Below, piece after piece: positions 25,101 to 38,221 of a DNA stretch of 64,000 nt (within the stretch, counting starts at the first letter, position 1; each line of letters begins with the position of its first letter). The notes below the pieces were generated by a model. It ran no database searches, was not told where the DNA came from, and saw only the letters and a program-made list of their open reading frames with translations. Source of the stretch: Polyodon spathula. Its lineage: Eukaryota; Chordata; Actinopteri; Acipenseriformes; Polyodontidae. Position numbers and translations under genes: made by a program. The DNA lies in the NCBI RefSeq assembly GCF_017654505.1, contig NC_054552.1:30230915-30294914 (forward strand), written 5' to 3'.

Positions 25101-28100
25101 ACAATGTTGTCGCAAGTTTCAAAATAGCGATTCGGTGTGCAAGAATACTTTGATTGTCTCTATCCATTACTGATTTATAGTCTGTATTTCGTCAATTGAA
25201 ACCAAATAGTTTCCTTGTTATTTGAGCCTTGTCATTAGAACTGTCTGCAATTACTATTGTAAATACTATACAGTTTAGGGTTTTTGTGGGTTTTTACTTT
25301 TTATTCCCCCCCCTTCCCCATCCATACTGTACATTAGCTAAAGGATTACATAGAGGCTTCTAAATCTAGCCCACAGGTGTAAACATTAGTCCTGGAGCAG
25401 AGTACAATCTTTGATCATAGATAGGCTAGTTGATCACTTTGCAGATTGCTCAAAGGTTGATGTATGATTGTTGCTTCTTTGTTGGCACTGCAAGACCACT
25501 CTGTTAGCAATTGTGCATTTGTCAAGTGTGTGTATGTTTTGTATTCCTAGTTTGTGATAAGCAGACTCTTAATAGCAGCTTTTATTCAGTTTCACTTTTC
25601 TGATACTCGCACACAATGCTGTACTTTCATGAATGCTTTTGCAAAAGGGATGTGCCAGTAAACTCAGTTACTGTATCCCTGTGAGTGTTGCTTGGTACTA
25701 ATGCTAATCTTCAAAAGGTAATTAAATTACTACATTATTGTGAAGTGCAAGGACACACATCACTGCCTCTGATTTAAACTCTGCAGCTAAACCTACAATA
25801 AATGTGTGCCCTTTCCGTCAGTTTGCAGCCTTGGTCAGATCATTCCCTTTGATAATACAGTTCTGGCTAGATAAATGTAAATCAGTAGCGTAAACCTCCT
25901 TGCTGCTTATCCCAGGATGTCAAAAATGTGACCAATGGAAAGAGAGAGCTAACACTTCCTGCGGAAAATAAGTGTCTGTGAGGCTTTCCAGGTAGCAAGC
26001 AGCGATCTTTTTCAAAAATATGTTTATTGAATCATGTTTATTTTAAACAGCATATTGTGTGCTGTTTGCCTGTGAATGCTTGGCCGCTTCCTCATCCATA
26101 ACTTCCACCAAAACATTCATCTCCCACCAGGCACTGTTGGATGTGAGCCAGTGTGCACCTCTATGATCAGGGAAGGTTAACGTGACCTCTGAACAAAGTT
26201 AAAAAGAAAGGAAGTACAGTAAACCACAGGAATGGAACCAGTAAGACTCCTATTGCGTAGCAGTTTCACCCATCCAGGTTTTACCCCAAGCTTGATTTAG
26301 ACGCAGTGTATAGGCAACAAGCTCCGGCGTGTCTTATTAAATGCATACAGTAGTAAAACCAGGAGTGGATCAAACTGATATGCAACAAGAGTCTTATTTC
26401 TATCCCTGGACCAACTTTACAAGGAGGTGTATTTTAACAGTCTCTGCGACCAGGTCCACTTTTTAGATTGCCTTAAACATCTACTGTACCTTTCGCAGAA
26501 ACCATGAATCTTTTACTTCAATCTTGAACACTTCTTGTCCATCAAGTCCTTTTCTTTTGCTGTCACCCAAAGATGCCCTTTTATTTAACAGCATTTTTGT
26601 AGTAGACAATCAGTAACCTGGTACATGAATGGAGCTTTTGATTTGAAGTATTTAGGTTATCTTCTCTTTATTCACATTTTTCCGAGTTGGCAGAGTTTGT
26701 GTCATGCTTCAACCGAGGTAAGTTTTAATTTACAAATACTTTAGGAGACAAAATTAAAGTCCAGTGGCCTGGAGCCGGATCCTTGAACAGCCCATCAAAA
26801 CCTTTTCTCTCCAGCCTCACCTTACAGGTCCTTATCATTGTTACATTTAATGAATTCTGTAAACCCATTAAGTGGGTCTGAGGGAGAATCAAGTAAATGT
26901 GTGTACTGTGTATTATCATATCTCAAAGGTATTGCAATATTAAATACAACCTGTCATTTGTATTTGTGTGTGTTGTGTTTTTTTTTTTTATTTTTTTTTT
27001 AAATATGGGGAATTGCTGTTGGTGTATTTTTCTGTTATTGGTAGGTGTAAATTTAGAATGTGCAAAAATCACTTTGTTACATAAGTATAGAGAGAGTAAA
27101 CCAGCTACTGGCACACCCATAAGTTGTTGAGGCTAGGGAGTAGGCTGGTAATAAAGATGTATTATCGGAGCACCTTTACAGGCTAATTGGTTAACTCAGG
27201 CTACAACACAAACTAAAACAAAATAGGCATGACAAACTTAAACTACAGTACTGGGGTCTAGCATGAAGCTATTTCTTTGCTCTGTGATTACAGTAGCAAT
27301 GAGTTCCACTGACCTGAGCTCTAAATAATCTTGCCAATAAATATTTTTTACAGAGACATTTAGATCTCCGTTCTGTCTGGATAACAAACCTTGTTCTGTG
27401 TAAGTTGTTCTCATTTCTTTAGGCTGTCAATTCTACACTGAAAGTAGAAGTACAGTAATGAGGAGCGTGCCAGGCACAGAAGAATACTGCCTGCAAGGTT
27501 ATTACACTGCCGGGAGCACTGGCCTGTCCTGTTCAGTTTTAGCATGGGAGACAACAACTTGTTACAATTTTTTAAGTAGCATTTAAAAGGGAGAAATCAA
27601 ATAACTGTATTGTGTTATTTTAATTGCGTCCAGTATTTCCAATTCTCTACTTCTAAATCATTGTACAATACATCTCATTCAAAGCACAGTACAGCACCTA
27701 CACATAACTTAGCTCATTGCATTGGTAGATGCAGGACAACATCGACCATACAGGTAATTGGAAAGAGGTGCGGTGTTTATACTAGTGGTTTTCCAGAGTC
27801 ATCTGTGCCAGAGAAGAGCAATCAACCCTGCAGCTAGACAAAGACCTATTATGGCATGATTGGCATGGCATCATTACAGTGTAAAATATGTTAATGAGCT
27901 ACATTACATTAATTGGCTGGTACTTAGTTGCAGTGCAGTTAGCGAGAATGCTGACTTTAAATGGATGATTGTATCAATCTGTATGTGTCACATAATGCAT
28001 TAGTGTCGTTTTGTGACACTGCAAGTTCTCGCTGTAAAAGAAAGGATCTTGGGAGAAACCTTTGTTTCTCAAGGCCGTCATTGCGATGGCATTAAAAACA

Positions 28101-31100
28101 GGAGGATTGTTTTGTTGACCATGAGTTGAACTATTGGGGAGGAGTGGAAACCTAGTGTGTTTTCCAAGTCCTTTTAAAGTATGTTTCTTAAAATGTATCA
28201 TCCTGGTGTTTTGCCTACAGCTGTTCTATCCATATGAAAGAATCTGCAACTCTGCTTCTTGGGGTTTGATAGAAATGACTTCAGTGCTGATTTTGGCAAT
28301 CCTCAGCAGGGAGTATAGTTTTTTTTAATTTCATGAGTTGCATTGAGGCATAACGGTTACACTCTAGCAGTTTTGTTGAGCAAAGGACACGTCTGTGTAG
28401 TTACCTTGCTGCAAGTAACCTACAGTGCAGTCAGATTTAAACATTTTCTTTTTTTGAACATGTTTCTATAGAGTGTGTACAGTATGTGCTACGAGTTTGA
28501 CTGTGACCTTAACCAATGTGAGGTTAAAGCTCAAGGTGGGGTTTCCTTTTCTGCACAAGTTTTCACTGCCTTTTCTGTCTGTGTCCTAGGTAACACTGTC
28601 TGCTAATGTTAAAGCTTTAGAGTCCAGACTGTACAGTGCTGTAAGATAGTTTTGACCCAGCACAGTTTGAGAACTTTTCTTCAGCTACAGCTATGGCCAA
28701 AAGTTTGCCTTGCCCAATAGAATTGAATCTCATAGCGCTTTGTAGTTTTCCATATACGTAATGAAAAATTTGACATTTAAAAATCTAACATGAAATACTG
28801 TACTGCTATTGTGGCTTCCAGTAGACTGTTACTGTTTCATTTTGTAGTTTCTTTGATTGTGTGATGTTAAATAAAAGATCTAAATTATGTTCATATATCT
28901 TTGTAAAATTCCTGGTGATGCAAACCTTTTGGCCCTGGCTGTATATCTCCAATATATCTGGGAGTGACACCAGCTTCCCAGCATTTGCAGTTTCACTGCA
29001 TCGTCATACTCCCTGATAACAGGTGCTGTCATTTCCCATATTTACAGTGTTGATCATTGCATTGAAGCCATCATACTGGCATCATACTGTAATCCTTCTT
29101 TCTGAGAAAAGGCAACAGAATTATACTGTTTAAAAGGCTGCTACATTTCAATGAATGTGGTTATAACAACCATTACCTAACTTTATAGACCAAATGTATT
29201 GATAGTGACATATTCACACAATCTGTACTGTAGGGACGAGGTGAAAGTCGCTACAGTACTGTATGTGTGATTATAAACTGTTCTGAGCAGCTCAATTAAT
29301 AAATTAAGCTCAATTAAAACATATTTCTTTGTTTCAGGAAAGGGGTACTGTATTTTAACTGCAATTTAGTAAGGTAAATACTAAAAAAATGATATACTAA
29401 ATTGTAACTACCCTTTTCAATACCCAATAACTTTTAAAGAAAGATATATGTACAGATAAATGTATAAATGTACAGAGATACATGCTAGTGTATTGTAGCA
29501 GTTCATTTAGCCTGCTGTTTTGAGTGGAGTTGTCTTTCCTATCCAACTAGAGTGTTCTGCAGTTTTGAGTTTAGTAAAAAAATATCAAATCAAATAATGT
29601 AACAAACTGAGTTTAGGTGTCTGTTTGGTTGATCCAGACTGTTTTCTAAAAAATACCACGTATACACAGGGTCTTTTGTGCAGTTTCAGAAAAAACAAAA
29701 TTATATTTAAAAAAAACATTTAAGTAAATAAAATCATTTACATTTTTTTTATGATGTAAAATTAAATAGTATAGTTAGAGACACCCAAATTAATATCCAG
29801 GCTATGCAGACTAAGGCACTGACATGGCTTTGTCTACTTGCAGTATGTGAGCACAGTGCGCTAACCTTACCTTGTGACTTACAGCACTGCCTGTAAAGTT
29901 TATTGTGATGGCAGCTTGTTAATATTTCTGTGAATGTTCATTTTGACACAGGAAGTGTGTTTTATAAATCAAATTACTGTACCCGGCAAAATTCCAACTC
30001 TCATTGGGAACGAAAGTTTTTCAGAATCTGGCATTTTAAGGTAATCGACAGGCTTTACTGTCTGTGAATTTTTCTTCTTGCAACTAATTATGTACCGCAA
30101 ACAATAAAACTTTTTCTGAAGGGCAGTTTGTAGTTAAACCCCATTTTGGTGCTCACCTTTTGATTTACGTATTTATTTTTTCAAGGCAGTGTAAAAATGT
30201 GACTTTTTTTCTTGGAACTTCATCAGCATCTGTTTAGCCAGGTACTTTCTCATTCAGTTTGATAGGTTTAAGGTCTGTTCATGGAAACAGGCACCTTTTC
30301 AGTTGTGCTATATCCTTCGCTCAAGGAGCACACTCTGCTTTCACAGGTAATGCACAAACGCTGCTTTTATCCAAACCGGTGTAATCCTTCCAAAAGCATT
30401 TTTATGTTTAGCAACTGTATTTTATTTTGTTTTATTTTATTTAAAATGCAATGCAGTATATCAGTTAACTGTTTGACTTTTTATTTATGAAATATTCTAT
30501 TTCATCTACCTTAAGTAGAATATCTACTACTTCAGTGGTATTTTTTATTTAACTTTTTTTTAAGCACTTTTCTTTGGGCGCCTTAGGTTTTAAACCTAAT
30601 TATTTTTACAGTGTTTGAAATAGTGTATTTAGGGTTAATTTTACAGGTAGGTCTGCAGAGATACAAACAGCCACATCACTAAATGAAGAGGGAGTTCTAG
30701 TATTTAGTCCAGTTCTTATTCATAGAAGGGAATCTGTATTTAATGCAACAAACGTACTGATTTATTCACAGTGGGGAGGAATATAATTTTACTAGTGATC
30801 TTTTGTGTTTGTTATTTTGTAAATAATAAAAAAAATATATTTTTAAATGTGTCCTAATTGAACCCACATGTTGAAAGTGAAGGAAAGCCAAATCATCTTT
30901 ATAGATGGAAAATGTGACTTGGCTGACCGTCAGATCAACAGAGACCTCCTTGCGTGACTTAAATGGGAGTGTCTGCATAATTTAAAGTTGCATTTTCCAT
31001 GCTAGACTACAGTACCAGATCTAAAAATAACCCACAAAAGACAACGGGCAAGGAAACAAGAAAAATGCGCAACACTGTATAGCAGCTTTAGAGTTACTGT

Positions 31101-34100
31101 AAAACTTGGATAATCCAGTTTATTCTACAAATTGTAGTGTGGATTATTTTAGAATTAATGTTTCAGATTGGAACACATGAATTAATTGAAAACAACCCCG
31201 TTTGGCAATTTAATACTATATATTAAAGATGTGTTATCTGCAAACTACAATTTAAAAGAGCAATTCCGGTGGCTGAAAAAATACTAATGTTGTGCAAAGT
31301 CAATGAACTAAAAATAACTTCATTCAGGGGAATTTGGTTTTTTAGAATATAGACACTTTCTGTACACATGAAGGTGTTCCTAGTTTAGTAATGTTAAAAA
31401 GACATAATTACTAAACCATTTTCTATTTGTATTCTAATCTAAAAGTGTACAACCTAAGGTCACTGGAAGCAAGGTCTATTGAATGATCAAGATTGAATAG
31501 GAACCCAAAAAGATCAAATGTGCCCTGCTTTGGGAGACGGATGTGTGATACGTTATGCACCTACTGTACAAGTACAGGGTCATTTAAACAGTGAGTGGTC
31601 AACAAAATAAAGTAGATAAATCCGCCTGTGTCTGTTTCAGAATTGTTTAGGACCACTTGAAGTGGAAGAGACTCACTTAGTTACAGTGCAAAACATTAAG
31701 ATTTTCTTATTTTGAGACGGACAAAACACCTCTGCAGCTTCTTATGGAACAAAGTGAATCTTTGAATTTACAAAGGAACTGCTCAGTAAATTGGTATCCA
31801 CCCCCAAACAGCATTACAGTGAATTGTGACACAGTCTTTTTTGCCTTCCATAGGTACGGAGTCAATCCTGAGAACATTATCCTGTATGGGCAAAGTATCG
31901 GCACCGTCCCTACAGTGGACCTCGCCGCTCGGTACGAATGTGCAGCTGTGATCCTTCATTCTCCACTCATGTCGGGACTGCGAGTGGCATTCCCCGACAC
32001 CAGGAAAACATACTGCTTTGATGCCTTTCCAAGGTGGGTGAGACTGTGTAGCTATAGAGGGCACTGTTCAGCTCCACAGTGCTGTGCTGAAGCAGACACA
32101 GTACACCACATCGCTTCTTTTTCTCCTTTCTTTTCAGTGAAGTGTTTGTGTAGGAGCACCATATGACTGCATGATTCACATTATATTATTAGTATTGCAT
32201 TGCTTTGCTGCCTGATGGAGCCGTGTCAGCTCTTTGTGACCTTATCATCAACTCGGTGCAATACAGCATTTCCTAAAAGCAAGCTTGTACAGCAAGTTCT
32301 TACAATGCTGTACAGGCTGATTTGTAATGTCTGTTGTACATCTGTTCAGTAATACTGTAACAATGTATGGGCATGTGACTCGCTCATCACAAATGGAAGA
32401 AACTTCCCATGCAGCTGCCATTTGTGAATTTCTCTTGAGTCGACTAAACTGGAATAAAATGAGGTGAAAGTCAGTTTGGTGTTTCAGGATAATAGGCATA
32501 GAAAATGTTATCTCTGTACTTTCTTTTGAAAGAAATCTAGTCTACTCTTGCTGTCGATCAGTTGTTCCCAACTCTGACTCTTAAGGTCCATCCAGCCCAA
32601 GACTTTGTTTCAGTCAAGTTCTAAATTGATTAATTGACCCCCCCCCCCGCCAAGTAATGTCCCCACATTTCATACTAGAGCATGTTGAGCAAACGATCTA
32701 CTTCTGGGAGTGGGTCATATTGTTGAAGAGCAGTGGGAAAGATGCCCATTGTTCCCAGAGGCAATTTAATCAAACCAACTAGACAACTGCAGTTTGTGTG
32801 AGGCTTCAGTTTATTGGCTGTCTATTTCAGAGAAATGCTTCTGGTGTATGGGTTTTAATGTGGGAAACACTGGAATCAAGTACTGAGATGAGCCAACCCC
32901 AGGTATTTTACAGGCACTTCAGTGAGAACCAGGCATTGGGACCTATTTATAAAGAATATCTGTATTGGAATGTATACCTGACGACCAAAGTTGGTGACCA
33001 CTAGTGAGCTGAAATCTGTGCTTCTGTTTTTTTAAATTCCAGTTACAACTTAAGAAGAAAAAAAAAAGGGGGGGGGTTGGGGTCACGTATTCGCAGTGGA
33101 AATGTTACTTCCAGAAGCAGCGCTGGGTGTATTTCCACCGGGAAATTATTTCACACTCCTATACAGTATAACAGATTTTTAGCCAGCAGAATATGTACTT
33201 GTAGTGTCCACTGTGAATACTGTAAATATGCTGTCCAATTTTGTGAATATTTTTTTTAATATGGTGCTGTTTATCAGTTGTACTGTAGGCTACATGCTGT
33301 TTGAAAAAATATAATTATCCTAATGACATTTTACATTAAATGAATTTTGATAGTTGGACTTGACAGTAGGTGAATAAAAATAAGGCAATACATTTAGTAT
33401 TGATGGGGCCCAAAAAAATCTACCCTGAAGACATCCTCTTGAGCAAGTTTCAGCCGCTATGCTTTTTGGTGCCATGAGAAAGGTATTTGTGTGTGCAAAC
33501 TCTTACAACACCAGTAGAACATGGGATCATCAGTTTGCAGTTTACTATAAGAGGAAAAGCCTTACACAATGCTAAATATATTTACTGAGGATTGTGGTGG
33601 TACAGAAGGTAATTTAGGCTTGACAATTGCATTGTTCCTTTACTCCACAGATGATGTGTTATTTTATAGACTATAGCAGGCTGCATTCGAAAGATTAGTC
33701 GAGAGAGGAGATAACTTGATAAATGCTGATCAGGTTTCTGCTGGATTCTTTGTTTGAATTGGAATTTTGCCGTCATTGGCCTGTCAAGTGAAAAAACTTA
33801 CTGGATGTCGGCTCCTGTTATTCTTCAAGCCAATACGATTGCTTTGTATTGTACTTTGCGTCTTTTCAGCACAGTAGTAGTAGTAACAGCAGCATGTTAA
33901 AGAAATCGAGGTTTCTTATCTGGCGTGTAAACGAATTTCCAGAACACAGGCATTGTAAAGCATTAACAGAGTGAGACTGTGTGAAAACGTAATGAGGTTC
34001 TTGTCTCTATAGATTTGCAGGCTGTTATGCGGTGCAGTTGGAATATTAAGTAAGTTTAATGTGTAGTTTGCAAGTCAAACCTCGTGGCTAGCTGAATTGG

Positions 34101-34592
34101 CCATGGGATATTTCCTGTCTGGGTGACTGGCAAAAGGAAGTGGTAAAGGTACTGCCAATCTAAATGTTTTTAAGGACAACAAACACTGTTTCGCCATTCA
34201 CTACCTTTTTCTCTTTTCAAGGAGCAATAAAATACATGTTACAATCAACAAGGAGTAGCTACTTCATTGTGCGTTCCAAATGTTGCGCAACGCCTGCAAG
34301 TCCTCCATCTCTCTCTGTTTATTCACAAGTAGCATGCCATGTTTGTTGACGTCTCCTCTGTTTGCGTTGCAGCATCGATAAAATCTCAAAAGTAGCATCA
34401 CCAGTGCTGGTGATCCATGGGACTGAAGATGAGGTCATTGATTTCTCCCACGGCCTGGCGATATACGACCGCTGTCCCCGAGCAGTGGAACCTCTCTGGG
34501 TGGAGGGGGCCGGACACAATGACATAGAGCTGTACGCACAATACCTGGAAAGACTCAAGCAATTCATATCCTTTGAGCTGCCCAACTCCTGA
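21637..34592 (+). CDS. ABHD17C: ABHD17C, alpha/beta-hydrolase (protein depalmitoylase), complete
   Basis: ABHD17 proteins are membrane-anchored serine hydrolases that remove palmitate from substrates such as N-Ras and PSD-95. Three exons, 21637-22124, 31854-32033 and 34373-34592, join in phase to 295 residues. The start [13 protein letters not shown] is the conserved family N-terminus. It is followed by the cysteine cluster [12 protein letters not shown], the palmitoylated membrane anchor of the family. Visible motifs are [32 protein letters not shown], the nucleophile elbow YGQSIGT (Ser177), [13 protein letters not shown] (Asp242) and [11 protein letters not shown] (His271), so the catalytic triad is complete. 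The C-terminus is SFELPNS. The Ala/Pro-rich linker after PTYSVL, about 35 residues longer in human ABHD17C, is reduced to about a dozen residues. Paralogues ABHD17A and B are less likely, because the N-terminus and the ARNT2 synteny fit C. Confidence 0.97.
21680..22090 (+). promoter_or_regulatory. ABHD17C: CpG-rich 5' end of ABHD17C
   Basis: CpG dinucleotides are dense here (for example around 21710-21740 and 21840-21910) in a window that is otherwise CpG-poor. This is what is expected of a CpG-island promoter. No TATA box is seen upstream of the ATG, and the transcription start was not located. Confidence 0.5.
22125..31853 (+). other. ABHD17C: ABHD17C intron 1, contains one MITE
   Basis: A 9.7-kb intron with A/T-runs and a Tc1-type MITE at 28688-28941. 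None of its short open frames shows coding character or paired splice sites. Confidence 0.65.
28688..28941. mobile_element. 254-bp Tc1/mariner-type MITE (copy 1, both ends)
   Basis: Inverted termini CAGCTATGGCCAAAAGTTTG and CAAACCTTTTGGCCCTGGCTG are flanked directly by TA on both sides, the target site of Tc1/mariner elements. The interior has no open frame. Related copies lie at about 39530-39787 (right end clear) and from 43672 (left end clear). Confidence 0.75.
31854..32033 (+). CDS. ABHD17C: ABHD17C exon 2 (catalytic serine)
   Basis: The acceptor is TTCCATAG and the donor GTGGGT. The exon reads [20 protein letters not shown], then [20 protein letters not shown], then [19 protein letters not shown]. 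It contains the nucleophile Ser177. It is 180 bases long, so skipping would keep the frame but remove the active site. Confidence 0.98.
32034..34372 (+). other. ABHD17C: ABHD17C intron 2, no exon seen
   Basis: A 2.3-kb intron with C- and G-runs near 32638 and 33068. A stretch at 32557-32640 (CAGTTGTTCCCAACTCTGAC) resembles one end of the hAT-type MITE found complete at 55146, but no second end was found. Confidence 0.55.
34373..34592 (+). CDS. ABHD17C: ABHD17C exon 3 (catalytic Asp and His, stop)
   Basis: The acceptor is GTTGCAG. The exon reads [20 protein letters not shown], then [19 protein letters not shown], ending in [10 protein letters not shown] and TGA. It carries Asp242 and His271. 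Confidence 0.98.
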
Positions 34593-35962
34593 GAAAGAAG
34601 GAAAAAAAGCACATGTGGTGACAGGTTGCTACTCTGAGCCAGGGGGCTGGCCTGATCAGTATTTGCACATGCCTTTGTCTGGATTGCTGTCAAAGCTTCA
34701 GACCATAAAGAAAGCTCTTTGTAATCCTAGGGTGAATTTTAATGTGATAACTACAACTTTGCAATTTTTTATATACATGGATAACATTCAAATAATACAC
34801 CTGGGATACTCGACTGCTGATTTATTTATTTATTTTTTTTACTTCCTGTTCTAAATCCCCATAAAGGAAACTGGAACACCATGCTAGTAACAATGTTTTC
34901 CCCACTTGATTTTTATTTTGTTTTGTTTTGCAATCTTTTTTTTTAAAAAAACAGTTAATGAGCAGGAAAAAAAGTACTTGATTAAGTCTTGGTATTCACG
35001 ACACCAGTCATTGGTTTGATTGGTGGATGCCTACAGTATGGTCTCATACCCATTCAGGTTTAAGGCCCAGGGAATACACTCTCTTTGTGAAGTTTGTAGC
35101 TGTGGTATTGTAACTGGAAAAGCTGTGTTGATGAGGTTTTATCTAATTAGTGATGATTTAGTAAAACGTGCTGTATTTGTTCAGCCCCAGTACATAGAAC
35201 ATGATTTTCCACCCTGTTGGAACGAAATGGCAATGAGAAAAAATATATATATAATTTTTTTTTTCCCCCAAATGTAAAACTTTGAAGTGTGGTGCTTGGT
35301 ACAGTATGTCTAAAGATAGGTACACCACTTTTGTTCAACATATATCTTCTTTCTTACAAAAAAAAAAGTTAAACTGGAAAAAAAAAGAAGCATAAAATGT
35401 GTAAATTTATCATCTTTTTAAAAACATATTTGACACATGCTTTTTGTCAGTATTTTTGAATTTTGTTTTATTTCAGCCAATCTTATTTTTGTTTATTTAT
35501 AAAGCATTTATTAGGATGATCAATTGATTTTTTTTTTTTAATAAGCAGTACTGTGGTTTAGACAGAACATTTCTAAGAAGCATTGTACATTAAAAAATAA
35601 ATGCATAATAATAAATAAACGGCATGTACACTAAAAACATTTGAAATATGATTATATACAAGAGATGAAATAATGTAAAAAAAAAAAAAAAAAATACTAA
35701 CTAGTTTTCTTTGCAGTTCTGTGAGCAAAATAGAAAGTTAAATATGTACGTTAAATATATTGGATTTAATTATTATTTTTTTATATAACTAGAATGGTCT
35801 TGTATGTTTTTCAAAAACAATCTTAAGAGATTAGTTTTTGTTTTGTTTTTTAAATACATAATGACAAGGGTTTATTATTAAAACACTACTTCATGCAATT
35901 GTTTGAGAATTGCTTTCTTGGGCTGCTTTTCAAATCTAAATTACTGCAGTATCTTGACCGTC

Positions 35963-35998
<36 letters not shown>

Positions 35999-36169
35999 GT
36001 TCCAGCGGTTCGGATAAAATAAAAAAAAAAAAAATTTCTAACCTTAAAACAATTTAAAATCCCCCCCCCCCCCCCCCCCCTTTGGGTTGGGGGAAAATGG
36101 ATTTTATAAAGTTCCTTCAAGTAATACATAATAAATGTACACATTTGTTACACTGATTTTTTAAACTGG

Positions 36170-36200
<31 letters not shown>

Positions 36201-36495
36201 AAATAAATAATATATAAAAAAAAAAATGGGTTAAGGGTATTTTAGCCTACTTGATTTTGACACTGGAATCGCAGTATGCATAAAAATAATAATAAAAAAA
36301 AAAAAACACTTAATAGGTACACACTACTACTAATCTATCTTATTTTAAGAAATCAAAAAAAGCCTTAAATGTACTGTAAGACTGAGATTGATGTATTAAT
36401 TGATGAGATTGATGAATTAATTGCGTTAGAAATGTTTCTGTATAGTTGCTTTAAAGCAACGTTATGGTTGTAATGGAATAAAGGATGCATGGAAT
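34593..36495 (+). other. ABHD17C: ABHD17C 3' UTR, rich in homopolymers
   Basis: About 1.9 kb of very AT-rich sequence follows the stop, ending near AATAAA at 36477-36482. It contains T-runs, 32 T at 35966-35997, 20 C at 36061-36080 and a TA repeat at about 36174-36200. Several earlier AATAAA-like motifs (about 35595-35620) could give shorter isoforms. Confidence 0.5.
35966..36080. repeat. Poly-T, poly-A and poly-C tracts
   Basis: A run of 32 T, an A-run at about 36021-36034 and a run of exactly 20 C lie within 115 bases. Run lengths in such tracts are unreliable in any assembly. Confidence 0.95.
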
Positions 36496-38175
36496 TAATA
36501 ATCAAATGTGGTTTTTATGTGTTCTTGTGTTATTGATGTGCTGTAAAAGAAATGGTGTGAATCTGGTAAAGAGGTAAGACAACAAACCTCTTCAGTCTGC
36601 TGCCGCTAACTGTTCTAACTGTGGGATGTGACTAATGCCTCATGTGTACATGCACTTCAAAACTGTCAGCTGTGCCCTTGTCAACTGTCCACGCTAATTC
36701 AGGCTTGATGGAGTTGTCTGGTTTTGTAGCCAGAGTTTCTTTTTGCTGCTGAATTGATTGAAAATTGATACTTGAAAATGCCTTGTCTCAATTTCTTAAT
36801 ACAAGTGAAAAAAAACTATTGGAGTGTTAAGGATTCAAACCATTAAAGTATTGGGCTGTGTAGTTTATGATTTGAAAGAATTGGTCATGGTGCAGGGAGA
36901 AAAAAGAAATAAGGTTTCAGAATTCAGATACTGGAGCAGTCTGTGTATACCTCTTACTGTGCAGCAAACTGAAGAGTTAATGTGTTTTCCACCAAGGGGA
37001 AAAGGTCTTCATCTTCTGAGAAGTTCCAGATACACTATTATTTAATGTAAATTTAAATTCTTAACAGTTGCCTCTGGTACTATATTATTTTGTGGAAAAA
37101 CAAGTGTTGAGCTCCAGTTCCCCACGAGCCTGGAATTCCACATGGGTTTGGAATTTGTGCTGCGACAGACAGAATTATAAAGTGTTGTTTCACTTACGGA
37201 ATTTGTACTGGCAAGGGAAGTCACTCCTCCTTGATAAAGACATATTATGTTAGCAGATATCTTTTTTTTTTTCTTATCCTCTCCTGCTCCAAATTAGCCT
37301 TCCACTATTAAGCACAACACAATTCATCCCCAACTATCCTTCCTCCCTTCTATTGTGTGCTTACTCCACAGATCTAGAATAAAATATACAGGATTTATTC
37401 ATGCAAAGTAATGAAGCAGCAGAAATTCATGTCAATTTTTTTTTTTTCTTCTTCTGCATGAGGTCTGTAGCTCTGATTTTGTCTGTTTGATGTGCGGGTT
37501 CACTTAGTCGGAGATGAGCAACATGTGGAAGGCAATATTTATCTTCTTTGTACTATTCCTTGGCAGATAATGATGGTGAGAAGTATTTTTGAAGGGTCAT
37601 TCCAATGGGTTTTTATGTATGTGGTCTTCAAGCCGAGAGTCAAATAGAGCTCATGACTAAGAGCCTTCTAATGAGAAATGGTAAACTGTCCCATGTGAAC
37701 TGGTCATAAAAATGCATCATTAACTGGTATGATTAATTATATTTTTAATCTAAAGAGTTAATCAGTTGCATGATATCATTTAGCAATAATTATTTCTGTC
37801 CTTTTCTTTTATCCTCTTTCCTTAATAAATGTCTAACAAAGAGACTTACGTTCAAAAAGAATATATACTTGGTGTGTTTTTTGGTTTTCTAAATCTGCTT
37901 CAATGAGTTAAAATAATCTTCACAGGAACCCTGCCATACACAAAGTATGATGAATGCTATTTAGTTTTATTAGGATATTAGTATTATTATTGTTAGTTTT
38001 TAAAGATGGTGGCAATCATAACAATATTCCATTAAACAGTCAGGACAACAAGACTCCCAGTCCAGCAGATTGTAATGTAGGACATTGTGTCCATGCTATG
38101 AATAAGGGAGTTTACAAGAAAATATTACAAAGTCCATGGCGTAACAAAATGGACATAACTTGCATACTGAAGCGA

Positions 38176-38221
38176 TATATATATATATATAGATATATAG
38201 ATATATAGATATAGATATATG
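38176..38221. repeat. (TA)n/(ATAG)n microsatellite
   Basis: Short TA run followed by interspersed ATAG units. Confidence 0.9.

Noticed and set aside
32557..32640. Possible second hAT-type MITE end (CAGTTGTTCCCAAC)
   Set aside because: Only one end resembles the element at 55146, with no partner terminus or target duplication.
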